64,000 nucleotides of DNA. Source: Robiginitomaculum sp. (GTDB taxonomy: Bacteria > Pseudomonadota > Alphaproteobacteria > Caulobacterales > Maricaulaceae). Shown here one piece after another: positions 31,152-40,648 of this stretch. Within the stretch, counting starts at the first letter, position 1. Each line of letters opens with the position of its first letter. Under the pieces are notes generated by a model, which was not told the origin of the DNA, made no database searches, and saw only the letters and a list, made by a program, of their open reading frames with translations. The stretch lies in the NCBI GenBank assembly GCA_026982415.1, contig JALSHE010000050.1, positions 1-64,000 of the forward strand, written 5' to 3'. A program made the translations under genes and the position numbers.

Positions 31152-33751
31152 CGTTTCTTTTTGCGGATGCTCATGGGTGATGCCAGAGCTGCTATGAAAA
31201 ATCCAAAGAACACGATGAGCAAGAAAAATGCGGCTCTATTGTGGGTAATATCTTTCCACCACTGTTGTAGGGGCGTTGCTTTGAAAGCCTGGCTTGAAGC
31301 CTTTCCCCACCAAGCCTGTAGATCGCGTTTGGTTTGGTAGCCTTTCAGTTTGATTTTGGTCATGTTTGGCAAGGATGGCTTGGCGAGTTTAGGCATGGAG
31401 GCTTTCCAATTTTTCTTTGGCGCCGCAGTAGGTGGAGTTGGCTGGACAGGTACAGAGCCGCGTAATTGTGGAGGTTGTTCCAATGGACGCCCCATACCGA
31501 TTTGCGGGTCATTAGAAGCGGTTTGGACAGGCGCGGACACAGATGTGGGCGCCGGAGCGTCCATAGGAGCGGATATGGGCGCAGACGGATTTGGCAGTCC
31601 GGTTGCCGCCTGTTTCGGCGTGCCCCATGAAAGGTTTGCGAGCCAATTTTTGGTAGCACTGACAAATTTAGGTGCGCTTGATAAAAGCTTTGTTTCGGGT
31701 ACCGTTTCGCTTAGGCCAAATGAGGCAGGTAAGGGCGTTGCTGTTTGTGCCATCAAAATAGTGCTCTTATCCCAGCGCGCAACACTGCCTTGCAAGCCGT
31801 TCCAATAGTCATTGGTCATTACGGCACCCATGGCGCTGGCGAATTTTGCAGGATGGTCCGAACTGATAATGCCCACCATGCGGCCATTGGCATAGGGCGA
31901 CGGGAACATGGCCGCCAGGCCGCCAGAATCAAGACGGGCGCCCCGCTCTTGACCTGCGGCAAGTTTGAAAGTTTGGTCGGCATTGCTAGATGCGAACCTG
32001 TCGGTATCAACTATGTTTAGATCCTTTTGCTTACTGCGTACTTTCTTGCCCAATGCTATCTTTAGCCCCTTCGGTGCGGCGGAATACAGAGCGCTATCAA
32101 TGATCGGATTGGGGCCTATGATCAGGATGTTTCTATCCAGATCCGATTTTGCAGGTAGCGCAGACACATAGTCAGCCCCTGTCCATTTGGGGCCAAATTG
32201 CTGGGCGGCATAGGCGAGCATATTTAATGTGGCTAACCTGTCTTTTGTAGTGCGCGCGGTTAATACCAATGTGCTGTTGTTATCAAATGGCGCGCCGGAT
32301 GCTGAAAGCCGACTTAGATCCGTAAGGTGTGACGATCTGGATGTTGTCAGGCGGAACTTGGATGCGTTGCTGACCAGAACAGTCGGGACATATTGCTGGG
32401 GCTGGCACAATGTGGCAGAGCCGCTCGGCTGGATATCCGGCGCAATGGTGAGCGTATTGCCGACCGCCGTGAACATACCGGGCTTTATATTGAATTCTAC
32501 GAGTTTTGAGGATTTATTGAGATGGGTGTAGCCGATAGCCTGGCCGTTAAGTTTAACGGACAAACGGGATTTCGGATTGATGTCTTTGGCACTTAGCACT
32601 TTCAAAGTCAGAACGCCACTGCTTGCATGCGGGTCTATAACATTGAAATTAATATTGCTGGCTTCGGGACGCCATGTGGGCGCAATTACGGGAGTACCAA
32701 TATCCGATAGCTTGTGATGACCAGCGCCGACAATGGCTTGAGGAGCGAATATTTCGCCCGAATAAAGCTCGTGCATAGAAATACTGCCGCGCCTTGCTTT
32801 GGGGAGGTGATATGTAGCAAAGGCGCGCACCAGTTCCAAGACCTGTTCTTCGGTCTCTGCGGTCAGGACAATTTGCGGTTTGTGACCGCTGTCGATCAAC
32901 ACTTTTGCGCCTTGGGTATCCAGGATGGATTTATTGTTCAGGAGCGGGCGAATATTGTCGTGTGTTCCAATAATAAATCGTATATCGCTTAGGCCAGAGC
33001 CAAGCTTAAACTCGGGTATGAACGACATACGCTGGGCGATAGCTTGGGCGGCGAGGGCTTCATAGGCTAATTTATGACTGCCTATAGCGGTGATACCTAC
33101 GCGCTTAGGTGCCGTCATGGCGTGGCCTAATCTTTGTTCAATTTCTGCAATGTTCATTTGGCGGTTTTTAGCACGGGCTTTGGCCACCAGCTTTGAGCGT
33201 GATAAATCAATGACCCATTGGCCATTTGCAGGTGTGAGACAATCTGCATTTCTGGGCGTCTGGTAGCTGATTTTTATGCTGTTTCTTGACAAGCGAATGC
33301 GGGAAGTATCCATGCGGATATGGGCGTCAAATCGCGAGGCCCGACCGTAAATCGGCACAGGTTTTGCGCCGTTATAACTGATGAGCAAAGGTGTACCCCG
33401 TGCGACTTGCCCTTCCGGGTAGGCACTAATGAACAGATCAAGGCTTTCATACCAGTCATTGGCCGGTAAATCGAAAGCCAATTCATATTCTTGGGTGCGC
33501 CAGTCCAGAATGGCACTGTCGCGTTTGGACATATCGCTTAGGCTGGATTTTAAGATATAGGTTGGGTTTTTAGCTGTTTTTGTCGCTGTCACGGCAGCTT
33601 GGGCAGTGCTGGCGGCGAAAATAAAGATGCCAGCCAAGCAGACCAATAGCATTGTATAGAAAATCCGCTCAAAGCTCATTACTGTTCCAGCTTTGAACCC
33701 TGGTTGGGATCTAGGCTTGAATTCGAGAGTTTTGTGCTTATTTTGGGACAT
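31148..33751 (-). CDS. BcsB-like cellulose-synthase-subunit protein (orphan)
   Basis: An 867-residue exported protein resembling BcsB (PF03170), the periplasmic partner of cellulose synthase. It has a signal segment at about 26-52 (ending TAQAAVTAT), jelly-roll/carbohydrate-binding-like repeats (YELAFDLPANDWYESLDLFI, SGVLTLKVLSAKDINPKSRLSVKLNG), a Pro/Ala-rich linker (about 715-790) and a C-terminal membrane helix (AAFFLLIVFFGFFIAALASP). No bcsA, bcsC or bcsZ is nearby. It may serve another secreted glycan synthase. Translation might start at the internal ATG 33679, where GGAA precedes, rather than 33751. Confidence 0.75.
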   Translation of the reverse strand: MSQNKHKTLEFKPRSQPGFKAGTVMSFERIFYTMLLVCLAGIFIFAASTAQAAVTATKTAKNPTYILKSSLSDMSKRDSAILDWRTQEYELAFDLPANDWYESLDLFISAYPEGQVARGTPLLISYNGAKPVPIYGRASRFDAHIRMDTSRIRLSRNSIKISYQTPRNADCLTPANGQWVIDLSRSKLVAKARAKNRQMNIAEIEQRLGHAMTAPKRVGITAIGSHKLAYEALAAQAIAQRMSFIPEFKLGSGLSDIRFIIGTHDNIRPLLNNKSILDTQGAKVLIDSGHKPQIVLTAETEEQVLELVRAFATYHLPKARRGSISMHELYSGEIFAPQAIVGAGHHKLSDIGTPVIAPTWRPEASNINFNVIDPHASSGVLTLKVLSAKDINPKSRLSVKLNGQAIGYTHLNKSSKLVEFNIKPGMFTAVGNTLTIAPDIQPSGSATLCQPQQYVPTVLVSNASKFRLTTSRSSHLTDLSRLSASGAPFDNNSTLVLTARTTKDRLATLNMLAYAAQQFGPKWTGADYVSALPAKSDLDRNILIIGPNPIIDSALYSAAPKGLKIALGKKVRSKQKDLNIVDTDRFASSNADQTFKLAAGQERGARLDSGGLAAMFPSPYANGRMVGIISSDHPAKFASAMGAVMTNDYWNGLQGSVARWDKSTILMAQTATPLPASFGLSETVPETKLLSSAPKFVSATKNWLANLSWGTPKQAATGLPNPSAPISAPMDAPAPTSVSAPVQTASNDPQIGMGRPLEQPPQLRGSVPVQPTPPTAAPKKNWKASMPKLAKPSLPNMTKIKLKGYQTKRDLQAWWGKASSQAFKATPLQQWWKDITHNRAAFFLLIVFFGFFIAALASPMSIRKKKR

Positions 33752-33835
33752 GTCAGCGCCTTATTTGGTTAATACGCTTCCAACCAAGCAAATAGAGTGC
33801 CAGTTTCGCTCTAAAAGAGAAAAGATGACTTCATT

Positions 33836-34168
33836 ATGATGCCAACCCTGAAACCGTCGATTTGGGTCTATGCCCTGATCCGCCGCGCCCAAGTGGAAAC
33901 GGCCTATGCGACCCTTGCTCGTAAAGGCGACGGCGATGCGGGTGCAGTTTTGGTTAAAGTCTGTACGCTTGACGGGAATGCGGTGCTGTTCCGACCTATC
34001 AGAAATATAAATGGCGAACGAGTTTGGTTGCCCAAAGGCCCATTGCCGGAACGAGAAATCGACGAAATGATTGGCAAACGCGTCAAGACCGACCCGGATC
34101 TCTGGGTGGTAGAAATAGAAGACAAACAAGGCCGGAATTTTTTGACTGAACCAATTGAAAGCGAATAA
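33836..34168 (+). CDS. DUF1491 family protein
   Basis: A 110-residue cytosolic protein matching the alphaproteobacterial family DUF1491. Typical parts are WVYALIRRAQVETAYATLARKGD, GAVLVKVCTLDGNAVLFRPI and the acidic C-terminus WVVEIEDKQGRNFLTE. Function unknown; the family is strongly confined to Alphaproteobacteria. It is followed 38 nt later by prfC, with which it may be co-transcribed. Confidence 0.88.
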   Translation: MMPTLKPSIWVYALIRRAQVETAYATLARKGDGDAGAVLVKVCTLDGNAVLFRPIRNINGERVWLPKGPLPEREIDEMIGKRVKTDPDLWVVEIEDKQGRNFLTEPIESE

Positions 34169-34206
34169 TGCTTGTATCAGATGCCTTGGGGTTTTAAGGG
34201 GTGGCC

Positions 34207-35790
34207 ATGACTGAAACTGCACAACATCCCTCAAATACGCGCCGCGTGTTTGCAATCATTTCTCATCCTGATGCGGGTAAAACTACGCTGACCGAAAACA
34301 TGCTTTTAGCGGCGGGAGCCATCCACCAGGCCGGACAAGTGGCGGCGCGCGGACAGCGTAGGCGCACCCAATCCGACTGGATGAAAATTGAGCAAGAGCG
34401 CGGGATTTCCGTGTCTTCGTCCGTGATGACGTTCGAGCATAGAGGGTTGGTGTTTAACCTGCTGGACACGCCGGGTCATGAAGATTTCTCCGAAGATACA
34501 TATCGCACCCTGACGGCTGCTGATTGTGCGGTCATGGTTTTGGACGCGGCCAAGGGAATTGAGCCGCAGACGCTGAAATTGTTCGAAGTTTGTCGTTTGC
34601 GCGATATTCCGATCATTACATTCGTCAATAAGTTTGACCGCGAAGCCCGCGACGTGTTTGAGACCCTGTCCGAGATCGAAGATAAATTGGCGCTTGATGT
34701 GGTGCCTATGCAATGGCCGTGCGCCAGTGGAAGGCGCTTTAAGGGTATGGCCGAGCTAGGTACAAATATGTTCCTGCCGTTCACTGCGGAAGGCGAACAC
34801 GGCGCCCCCATTGCCTTTGGCAGCGACGATATGGCGGCATTTATAGACGATGCGGATTTGTGCGAAGAGTTTAGTGAAGAAGCTGAACTGGCGCGTGAAT
34901 ACGGTGAATTTAACGAACAGTCTTTTAATGAAGGTCATATGACCCCGGTCTATTTCGGCTCCGCCCTCAAGAAATTTGGCGTGCTGCAATTGATCGATGC
35001 GCTGGCAAAATTTGCTCCAGGGCCGCAGGTCGAGAAATGCATAAAGAATGGTCAAGAGGACACCGTCGCACCGTCCGATAAAACTGTTTCGGGCTTTGTC
35101 TTTAAAGTTCAAGCCAATATGGATCCGAACCACCGCGACCGGGTCGCGTTTTTACGGCTCAGTTCCGGCGTGTTTAAGCGCGGTATGAAGCTGAAAAATA
35201 CGGAAAACAAAACTATATCCGTCCACAATCCTATACTGTTTTTCGCCCAAGACCGGGAGCTGGCCGAGCTGGCCTATGCGGGGGATGTTATTGGTATCCC
35301 AAACCACGGCGTGCTTAGGGTAGGGGACAGCTTGTCGGAAAGCGGCAAGATTAAATTCGCCGGCATCCCAAATTTTGCGCCGGAGCTTTTGCGCCGTGCG
35401 CGTTTGTCTGACCCGCTCAAGGCCAAGCATTTGCGCAAGGCTCTGGAAAGTCTGGCCGAAGAGGGCGTCACGCAACTGTTCAAGCCCGCCATGGGTTCTG
35501 ACATGATTGTCGGGGCGGTTGGTTCGCTTCAGATTGATGTTATGGCTGAACGGATTAAAACTGAATATGGTCTTGAGGTCGTATTTGAGCAAAGCATGTA
35601 TCAGGTTGCAAGATGGGTTGTTTCCGATGACCCTGCCGCTTTGCAAGCATTCATCAACAAAAACCAAGGCGCTATAGCCGAAGATTTGGACGGTGCGCCG
35701 GTTCTGCTGGCGAAGTCCCAATGGGATGTTAGTTACGCCGCCGATAAAAACCCCGACTTACGCTTCTTGAAAATTAAAGAACGTAGTTAG
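34207..35790 (+). CDS. prfC: Peptide chain release factor 3
   Basis: A 527-residue translational GTPase that recycles RF1/RF2 from the ribosome after termination. GTP motifs are SHPDAGKTT (G1), RGISVSSSVM (G2), LLDTPGHEDFSED (G3) and FVNKFDRE (G4), followed by the RF3 middle and C-terminal domains. ATG 34207 is chosen because AAGGGG lies 6 nt upstream; the GTG at 34201 would fall on the Shine-Dalgarno. Its stop overlaps that of the convergent hydrolase gene by 4 nt (TTAG). Confidence 0.97.
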   Translation: MTETAQHPSNTRRVFAIISHPDAGKTTLTENMLLAAGAIHQAGQVAARGQRRRTQSDWMKIEQERGISVSSSVMTFEHRGLVFNLLDTPGHEDFSEDTYRTLTAADCAVMVLDAAKGIEPQTLKLFEVCRLRDIPIITFVNKFDREARDVFETLSEIEDKLALDVVPMQWPCASGRRFKGMAELGTNMFLPFTAEGEHGAPIAFGSDDMAAFIDDADLCEEFSEEAELAREYGEFNEQSFNEGHMTPVYFGSALKKFGVLQLIDALAKFAPGPQVEKCIKNGQEDTVAPSDKTVSGFVFKVQANMDPNHRDRVAFLRLSSGVFKRGMKLKNTENKTISVHNPILFFAQDRELAELAYAGDVIGIPNHGVLRVGDSLSESGKIKFAGIPNFAPELLRRARLSDPLKAKHLRKALESLAEEGVTQLFKPAMGSDMIVGAVGSLQIDVMAERIKTEYGLEVVFEQSMYQVARWVVSDDPAALQAFINKNQGAIAEDLDGAPVLLAKSQWDVSYAADKNPDLRFLKIKERS

Positions 35791-36761
35791 ACGCTGGAAC
35801 TGGCACTGGAACTGGCCACCCACTCTAAAAACTCGGAGACCACCGCATCTCGTTCAGCCTTTGGCTCGTTTAGGGCTTCGTGGCGACCGTCTTTGCGGAT
35901 CCAAGTTTTTACATTGGTTAAGCCTGCCGCTTGCATGCGCGATTGCATATCGAGGGTGGCTTTAGCGTTCAGGGTCGACGGATCTGCATCGCCGCCGAGG
36001 AGATATATCGGCATGGATTTGGGCACATTTTCCAAGCCCTCATCAGAGGCACCGCGTAACACCCATGCCAGTAAATCTTTCCACATACTCACCGAAGCGG
36101 GCCAGCCGCAATCCGGGTCGTTGTCATATGCGCGGCACTCGTCCACGTCTTTGGAAAGCCAATCGCTTTTCGTTTGATTGGGTTTGAACTTTTTGTTGAA
36201 ACTCTCGAAAGTCAGCTTGTTGATGATACTGCCCGCATCCGGTTTTTTAAACTTGCCCTCAAGCCCCAATATGAATTTAAGCAGGCCGTTCGCCCCGCCT
36301 TTACTCATGGCGGCGTTCCAAACGGCGCAAGCGTCTATATCTTCTGGCCAGCGCAATAAATAATTATAGGTAATCATCGCGCCCATGGAATGCCCAAACA
36401 TAATAACCGGAAGGTCAGGATGGGTGTTGCGGATTTTGCCAATAACAAATTTAACGTCTTGCAAAACTTTGCCTGACCCGTTTTCGAGGGCAAACACACC
36501 TTGGCTAGCATTAGGTGCTTTAGTCGCGCCGTGGCCTCTGTGATCATGGACATAGACATGGTATCCGGCCTTGCTCAGGGCTTCGGCAAAGCGGGCATAA
36601 CGTCCTGCGTGTTCGGCCAATCCGTGATTGATCTGGACGATGCCTTTGGCTTTTTTGCCCCTCGCCTTTTTATAATAGACGCAGAGCGACGCATCGGTCG
36701 AGCTTTGCCAGTTATAAATATCCGTATATTTACCGTTCAAACGTGTGGGTGTATCTCTCAT
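35787..36761 (-). CDS. Alpha/beta hydrolase, monoacylglycerol-lipase type
   Basis: A 324-residue serine hydrolase. The oxyanion region is INHGLAEHAGRYARF, the HDHRGHG segment follows, and the nucleophile elbow is FGHSMGAM. Asp in LLGGDADPST and His in KDGRHEALNE complete the triad. This arrangement fits the serine aminopeptidase S33/monoglyceride lipase family (Hydrolase_4). No signal peptide. Single gene; exact ester substrate unknown. Confidence 0.9.
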   Translation of the reverse strand: MRDTPTRLNGKYTDIYNWQSSTDASLCVYYKKARGKKAKGIVQINHGLAEHAGRYARFAEALSKAGYHVYVHDHRGHGATKAPNASQGVFALENGSGKVLQDVKFVIGKIRNTHPDLPVIMFGHSMGAMITYNYLLRWPEDIDACAVWNAAMSKGGANGLLKFILGLEGKFKKPDAGSIINKLTFESFNKKFKPNQTKSDWLSKDVDECRAYDNDPDCGWPASVSMWKDLLAWVLRGASDEGLENVPKSMPIYLLGGDADPSTLNAKATLDMQSRMQAAGLTNVKTWIRKDGRHEALNEPKAERDAVVSEFLEWVASSSASSSV

Positions 36762-36828
36762 ACTTCATCATGAATGGTTTTGCGCAATAACGCTACAGAA
36801 AAATACGTCGTAAATAATGGGGAAACAA

Positions 36829-36978
36829 ATGACTGCGAAAAACCGCACTCATGATTGGAGCATCCGGCATTATCGCCAAGCTCTGCACCGGCGGGTATAT
36901 CCGCGCACATATGTTTTGCATCAAATAACGGCCAGCGCGGTGTCGGAGTTTCGAGAACGCGGATGTAATAGCTTATGA
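36829..36978 (+). CDS. Possible small basic protein (49 aa)
   Basis: A 49-codon open frame beginning MTAKNRTHDWSIRHYRQ and ending EFRERGCNSL, rich in Arg and His. It has a good Shine-Dalgarno (GGGGA, 6 nt before the ATG) and fills most of the gap between the hydrolase and aldehyde dehydrogenase genes, ending 5 bp from the latter's stop. No family recognised. Basic small proteins of this size may bind nucleic acid, but that is only a guess. It may also be a chance frame. Confidence 0.35.
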   Translation: MTAKNRTHDWSIRHYRQALHRRVYPRTYVLHQITASAVSEFRERGCNSL

Positions 36979-36983
36979 ATAAG

Positions 36984-38396
36984 TTACATAAACTTCTTCA
37001 TCATATTCAAAACCTTTTGGGTCTTTTCTGTATAGGGGGGGTAGAGCATTTTGCCGCCGCTAAATTTGCTTTGCATGAATACGCCCTTCATGTGGGAGAA
37101 AGTTTTAAAACCATGCTCGCCGTGATACGCACCCATGCCGGACGGACCTACGCCGCCGAACGGAATGTCTTCCTGAACCACATGCCAAGCGGTTTCGTTA
37201 ATACTCACGCCGCCGGATATGGTGTTGTTCAGCACATGGTCGCGTTTGGTTTTGTTTTCCCCGAACCAATAGAGCGCCAATGGTCTATCACGTTCCTGAA
37301 TATAGTTCATGGAATCTTCGAGGCTCTCACTGGCAATAATGGGCAAGAGTGGGCCGAAAATTTCTTCTTGCATGATTTTCATATCAGAATTGGTGTTGGT
37401 AATAACGGTCAGCGGGATGCGGCGCTCTCCGGCCAGTACTTGCGTATCGTCATTGCCAGCCGTCTGTATTTTTGCACCTTTATTCTCGGCGTCTTCAAGC
37501 AAGCCTTGCAGGCGAGTATAATGGCTGTCTGCAATAATGGAGGTATAATCCGGATTACCGGCAAAGGTCGGATAGAATTCTTCGGCCTTGGTAATGAGTG
37601 CTTTGGAGAATGCATCAATTTCGCCCTCCGGCATCAGAAGGTAATCAGGTGCCACACATGTTTGCCCCGCATTGATAAGCTTGCCATTGGCAATCCGCGC
37701 CACGGCCAGTTTTTGGTTGGCGCTTTCATCAATAATCACAGGGGATTTCCCGCCAAGCTCCAAAGTCACGGGTGTGAGATTTTTAGACGCCGCCCCGGCC
37801 ACAATCCGTCCGACATTGGTCGAACCTGTAAACAGGAGATGATCAAAAGGCAGGCTTGAGAATTCTTGCGCAATGTCTACACCGCCAACCGCTACATAAA
37901 TTTCTTCCTCGGTAAAAATTTCGCCGAGGACGGTTTTTAACAGATCTGAAAATATCGGCGTGTATTCACTGGGTTTAATCATCACACGATTACCCGCACC
38001 AAGCGCCCCGATAACGGGCATGATAGCAAGTTGTAGTGGGTAATTCCAGGGGCTTATAATCCCCACTACACCAAGGGGTTGGGGTATGATGCGGTTTGTC
38101 GCTGGTTTAAACTGCATGGCGGTCGGCGCTTTTCTGGTGCGCATCCATTTTTGTGTATGCTTAAGCGCATGTTTGATGCCGCCGTGGATAATCGCGATTT
38201 CCGCCATCGTCGTTTCCACAAATGAGCGATTGCCAAAGTCTTCGGAAATCGCTTGTTGGAATTTCAGTTCATTGTCTGAAATCGCTTTGCGAAGCTTAAG
38301 CAAATTCGCCTTGCGCTCTGCCCATGACGGATTTGGTTTCGCGTTAAATGCAGTGCGCTGTGTTTGCAATATTTGTTGTAATTTGTGACCGGACAT
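36984..38396 (-). CDS. Coniferyl-aldehyde-dehydrogenase-type aldehyde dehydrogenase
   Basis: A 470-residue NAD(P)-dependent aldehyde dehydrogenase of the class-3/coniferyl type. Motifs: GVVGIISPWNYPLQL (cofactor binding), LLFTGSTNVGRIV, TLELGGKSPVI with the general-base Glu, NAGQTCVAPDY with catalytic Cys, and EEIFGPLLPI. The short, about 470-residue form and a C-terminal hydrophobic/basic tail fit the membrane-associated fatty/coniferyl aldehyde group. GGGGA lies 5 nt before the ATG. Single gene, divergent from the TonB receptor. Confidence 0.9.
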   Translation of the reverse strand: MSGHKLQQILQTQRTAFNAKPNPSWAERKANLLKLRKAISDNELKFQQAISEDFGNRSFVETTMAEIAIIHGGIKHALKHTQKWMRTRKAPTAMQFKPATNRIIPQPLGVVGIISPWNYPLQLAIMPVIGALGAGNRVMIKPSEYTPIFSDLLKTVLGEIFTEEEIYVAVGGVDIAQEFSSLPFDHLLFTGSTNVGRIVAGAASKNLTPVTLELGGKSPVIIDESANQKLAVARIANGKLINAGQTCVAPDYLLMPEGEIDAFSKALITKAEEFYPTFAGNPDYTSIIADSHYTRLQGLLEDAENKGAKIQTAGNDDTQVLAGERRIPLTVITNTNSDMKIMQEEIFGPLLPIIASESLEDSMNYIQERDRPLALYWFGENKTKRDHVLNNTISGGVSINETAWHVVQEDIPFGGVGPSGMGAYHGEHGFKTFSHMKGVFMQSKFSGGKMLYPPYTEKTQKVLNMMKKFM

Positions 38397-38488
38397 AGCT
38401 ATCCCCTTTTATTTATTTTTATCCTAATGGTGTTAGCTTTCCCATCTTGGCTTTTCAACACAATTCCTTGCCTTTACGAGCTGTGAGA

Positions 38489-38510
38489 TTAATTCTTCAC
38501 CACGGCCTAG
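38489..38510 (-). repeat. 22-bp dispersed repeat, copy 2
   Basis: Exact reverse complement of 12158-12179, here between the aldehyde dehydrogenase and TonB receptor genes. A GCGCGTTTTTT stretch follows on the plus strand. Confidence 0.85.
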
Positions 38511-38566
38511 CGCGTTTTTTGTTAAAAACATTGGTAAATTCCACTTAAATCATTACTAAGACAAGT

Positions 38567-40603
38567 ATGAAAAACTACATATCCATTTCCGTTTTTGCTA
38601 TGTGCTTTGTGGTAGCGCAACCATGTTTCGCCGCCCAAAATGAGGGAAGTACTGAGGGGGCTGACGAAATCATTGTCACAGCAACCCGGCAAGCTATGCC
38701 TGCCAAAGACTATGCGGGCAGTGTCTCTGGTTTGAGCGAAGAAAGATTGCAATTGGTTGCCCCCGTCCACCCGGCAGAACTTCTCAACGAAATCGCTGGC
38801 GTTAATATTCACCGGGGTAGTGGACAAGAACACTTAACCGCTATTCGGTCACCTGTGCTGACGGGTGGAGCGGGTGCTGGCTCTTTTCTTTATTTGGAAG
38901 ACGGTGTGCCCTTCCGCGCCGCCGGGTTTTCCAATGTCAACGGCTTGTTCGAGGGCACCTTGGAGCTTGCAGGCGGCGTAGAAGTAACCAAAGGCCCTGG
39001 CAGTGTGCTTTATGGTTCCAACGCCGTTCACGGACTTGTCAATATTTTGTCCCAAGCCCCCACAGACAACCGCGATTTATCCTTTGATGTTTTGGCCAGC
39101 AATGACGACTTTGCCCGCGTCAAAGCCGCCAGTAATGGCAGTGCTTTTTCTGGACGTTATCGTGTGTCCGTTAATCTAACACACGACGGAGGCTTTCGGG
39201 ATGCCTCAGGGTTTGACCAGCAAAAACTACAAATCCGCCATGATGTGGATGTAGGCGCTTGGGCGGTGAAAACTCTCGCTACCTTGCAAAATCTCAACCA
39301 AGAAACGGCAGGGTTTATTCGCGGATTTGAAGCTTATAAAGACGAGGAAATAGCCGCAAGCAACCCTAACCCCGAAGCCTTCAGGGACGGGCAATCTGCA
39401 CGCTTGGCAATGCACATAACCAAAGCATCCGACAACGGCGCGACCCTGTCTTTCATCCCCTATGGGCGCTGGGTTGATTTATCGTTCCGGCGGCATTTTG
39501 TGCCGGGCAAAGCCCTAGAAGACAGCGGGCACAAAAGCATTGGCTTGTTGTCCAGCCTAGCAGGTGCCACAAATTTTGGCGGCTATACGCTCGGCTTTGA
39601 CAGCGAATATACGGACGGATTTTTGCGAGAATTTCAGCCCGGCCCTGGCGTGTTTTCGTTTATCCAGGGCGAGCATTTCGATTATACCGTTAAAGCCGTG
39701 GTGTTGTCTCCCTACGCACAAATCAGGCTCGACCTGAACCCGCGCACAAAGATTAATATCGGCGCACGGGCCGATTACACGTCTTATGATTATAATAACA
39801 ATATTGACGACGGCCAATTTGGGCGTTTCATCCGCAGCCCCGATCGCAAGGATGATTACTTTATCCTGACCCCCAAGTTCGGCATTACCCACGCACTCAC
39901 GGACACAATCACCGCCTATGGCCGCATTGCTCGCGGTGGGCGCGCTCCGCAAGTAACTGATGCCTACAGCCTGCAATTGGGCCAGGTCGCTGGCGAAATA
40001 AAACCGGAAACCATGGACAGTCTGGAATTTGGTCTAAAGGGTAATTCGGGCGCGATTAACTTTGAATTAGCCGCCTTTGTTATGCGCAAAGAAAATTTCT
40101 TTTTCAGAAATGCCGACGGGTTTAATGTGGTGGACGGTAAAACCAATCATAAGGGACTGGAGCTAAGCTTTGATGCACCGCTCAGCGATATGTTCGACCT
40201 GATGGGCGGCTTTACTCTGACCGAACACACCTATGCTTTTACCGATATTGTTGGCCGCGCCTCCAGTTCCATCACCAAAGGCAATCAGGTTGATACCGCA
40301 CCCAATACACTCGGCTTTCTGCAAATCACCGCAAGGCCAAGTGACAAATTCAGCACGTCCTTGAAACTACAACATGTGGGAAGTTATTACACAGACCCCG
40401 GTAATACGGCGAAATATACCGGACATAATATTTTCACTTTGCGGGCAAATTATGCCCTCAATCGGCATATCAATGTTTATGGCCGTGTCGATAATCTGGG
40501 CAATACGGACTATGCCAACCGTGCCGATTTTGCTTTTGGCAGCGACCGCTACTTCCCGGGCCGCCCCAGAACATTGTTTTTGGGTGTCACATATAAAGAA
40601 TAA
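38567..40603 (+). CDS. TonB-dependent outer-membrane receptor
   Basis: A 678-residue receptor: signal peptide ending CFAAQ, a TonB box-like DEIIVTATRQ, a plug domain (AELLNEIAGVNIHRGSGQ, FLYLEDGVPFR, GGVEVTKGPGSVLYGSNAVHGLVNILS) and a 22-strand-type barrel ending in the aromatic-terminated strand LFLGVTYKE. The ligand (siderophore, cobalamin or sugar) cannot be told; there is no neighbouring ABC importer. A weak hairpin follows the gene. Confidence 0.93.
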   Translation: MKNYISISVFAMCFVVAQPCFAAQNEGSTEGADEIIVTATRQAMPAKDYAGSVSGLSEERLQLVAPVHPAELLNEIAGVNIHRGSGQEHLTAIRSPVLTGGAGAGSFLYLEDGVPFRAAGFSNVNGLFEGTLELAGGVEVTKGPGSVLYGSNAVHGLVNILSQAPTDNRDLSFDVLASNDDFARVKAASNGSAFSGRYRVSVNLTHDGGFRDASGFDQQKLQIRHDVDVGAWAVKTLATLQNLNQETAGFIRGFEAYKDEEIAASNPNPEAFRDGQSARLAMHITKASDNGATLSFIPYGRWVDLSFRRHFVPGKALEDSGHKSIGLLSSLAGATNFGGYTLGFDSEYTDGFLREFQPGPGVFSFIQGEHFDYTVKAVVLSPYAQIRLDLNPRTKINIGARADYTSYDYNNNIDDGQFGRFIRSPDRKDDYFILTPKFGITHALTDTITAYGRIARGGRAPQVTDAYSLQLGQVAGEIKPETMDSLEFGLKGNSGAINFELAAFVMRKENFFFRNADGFNVVDGKTNHKGLELSFDAPLSDMFDLMGGFTLTEHTYAFTDIVGRASSSITKGNQVDTAPNTLGFLQITARPSDKFSTSLKLQHVGSYYTDPGNTAKYTGHNIFTLRANYALNRHINVYGRVDNLGNTDYANRADFAFGSDRYFPGRPRTLFLGVTYKE

Positions 40604-40618
40604 CCAAATGCCCAAACC

Positions 40619-40640
40619 CCTCTTGAAAGAGAGGCGCTCT
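40619..40640. terminator. Possible bidirectional terminator
   Basis: CCTCTT-GAAA-GAGAGG (40619-40634) is a 6-bp stem followed by CGCTCTTTT, between the convergent TonB receptor and RND pump genes. Confidence 0.45.
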
Positions 40641-40648
40641 TTTCCTGG

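Noticed and set aside
38397-38566. Cobalamin riboswitch before the TonB receptor
   Set aside because: No B12-box or conserved core was found, and the gap is too short for a full riboswitch plus promoters.
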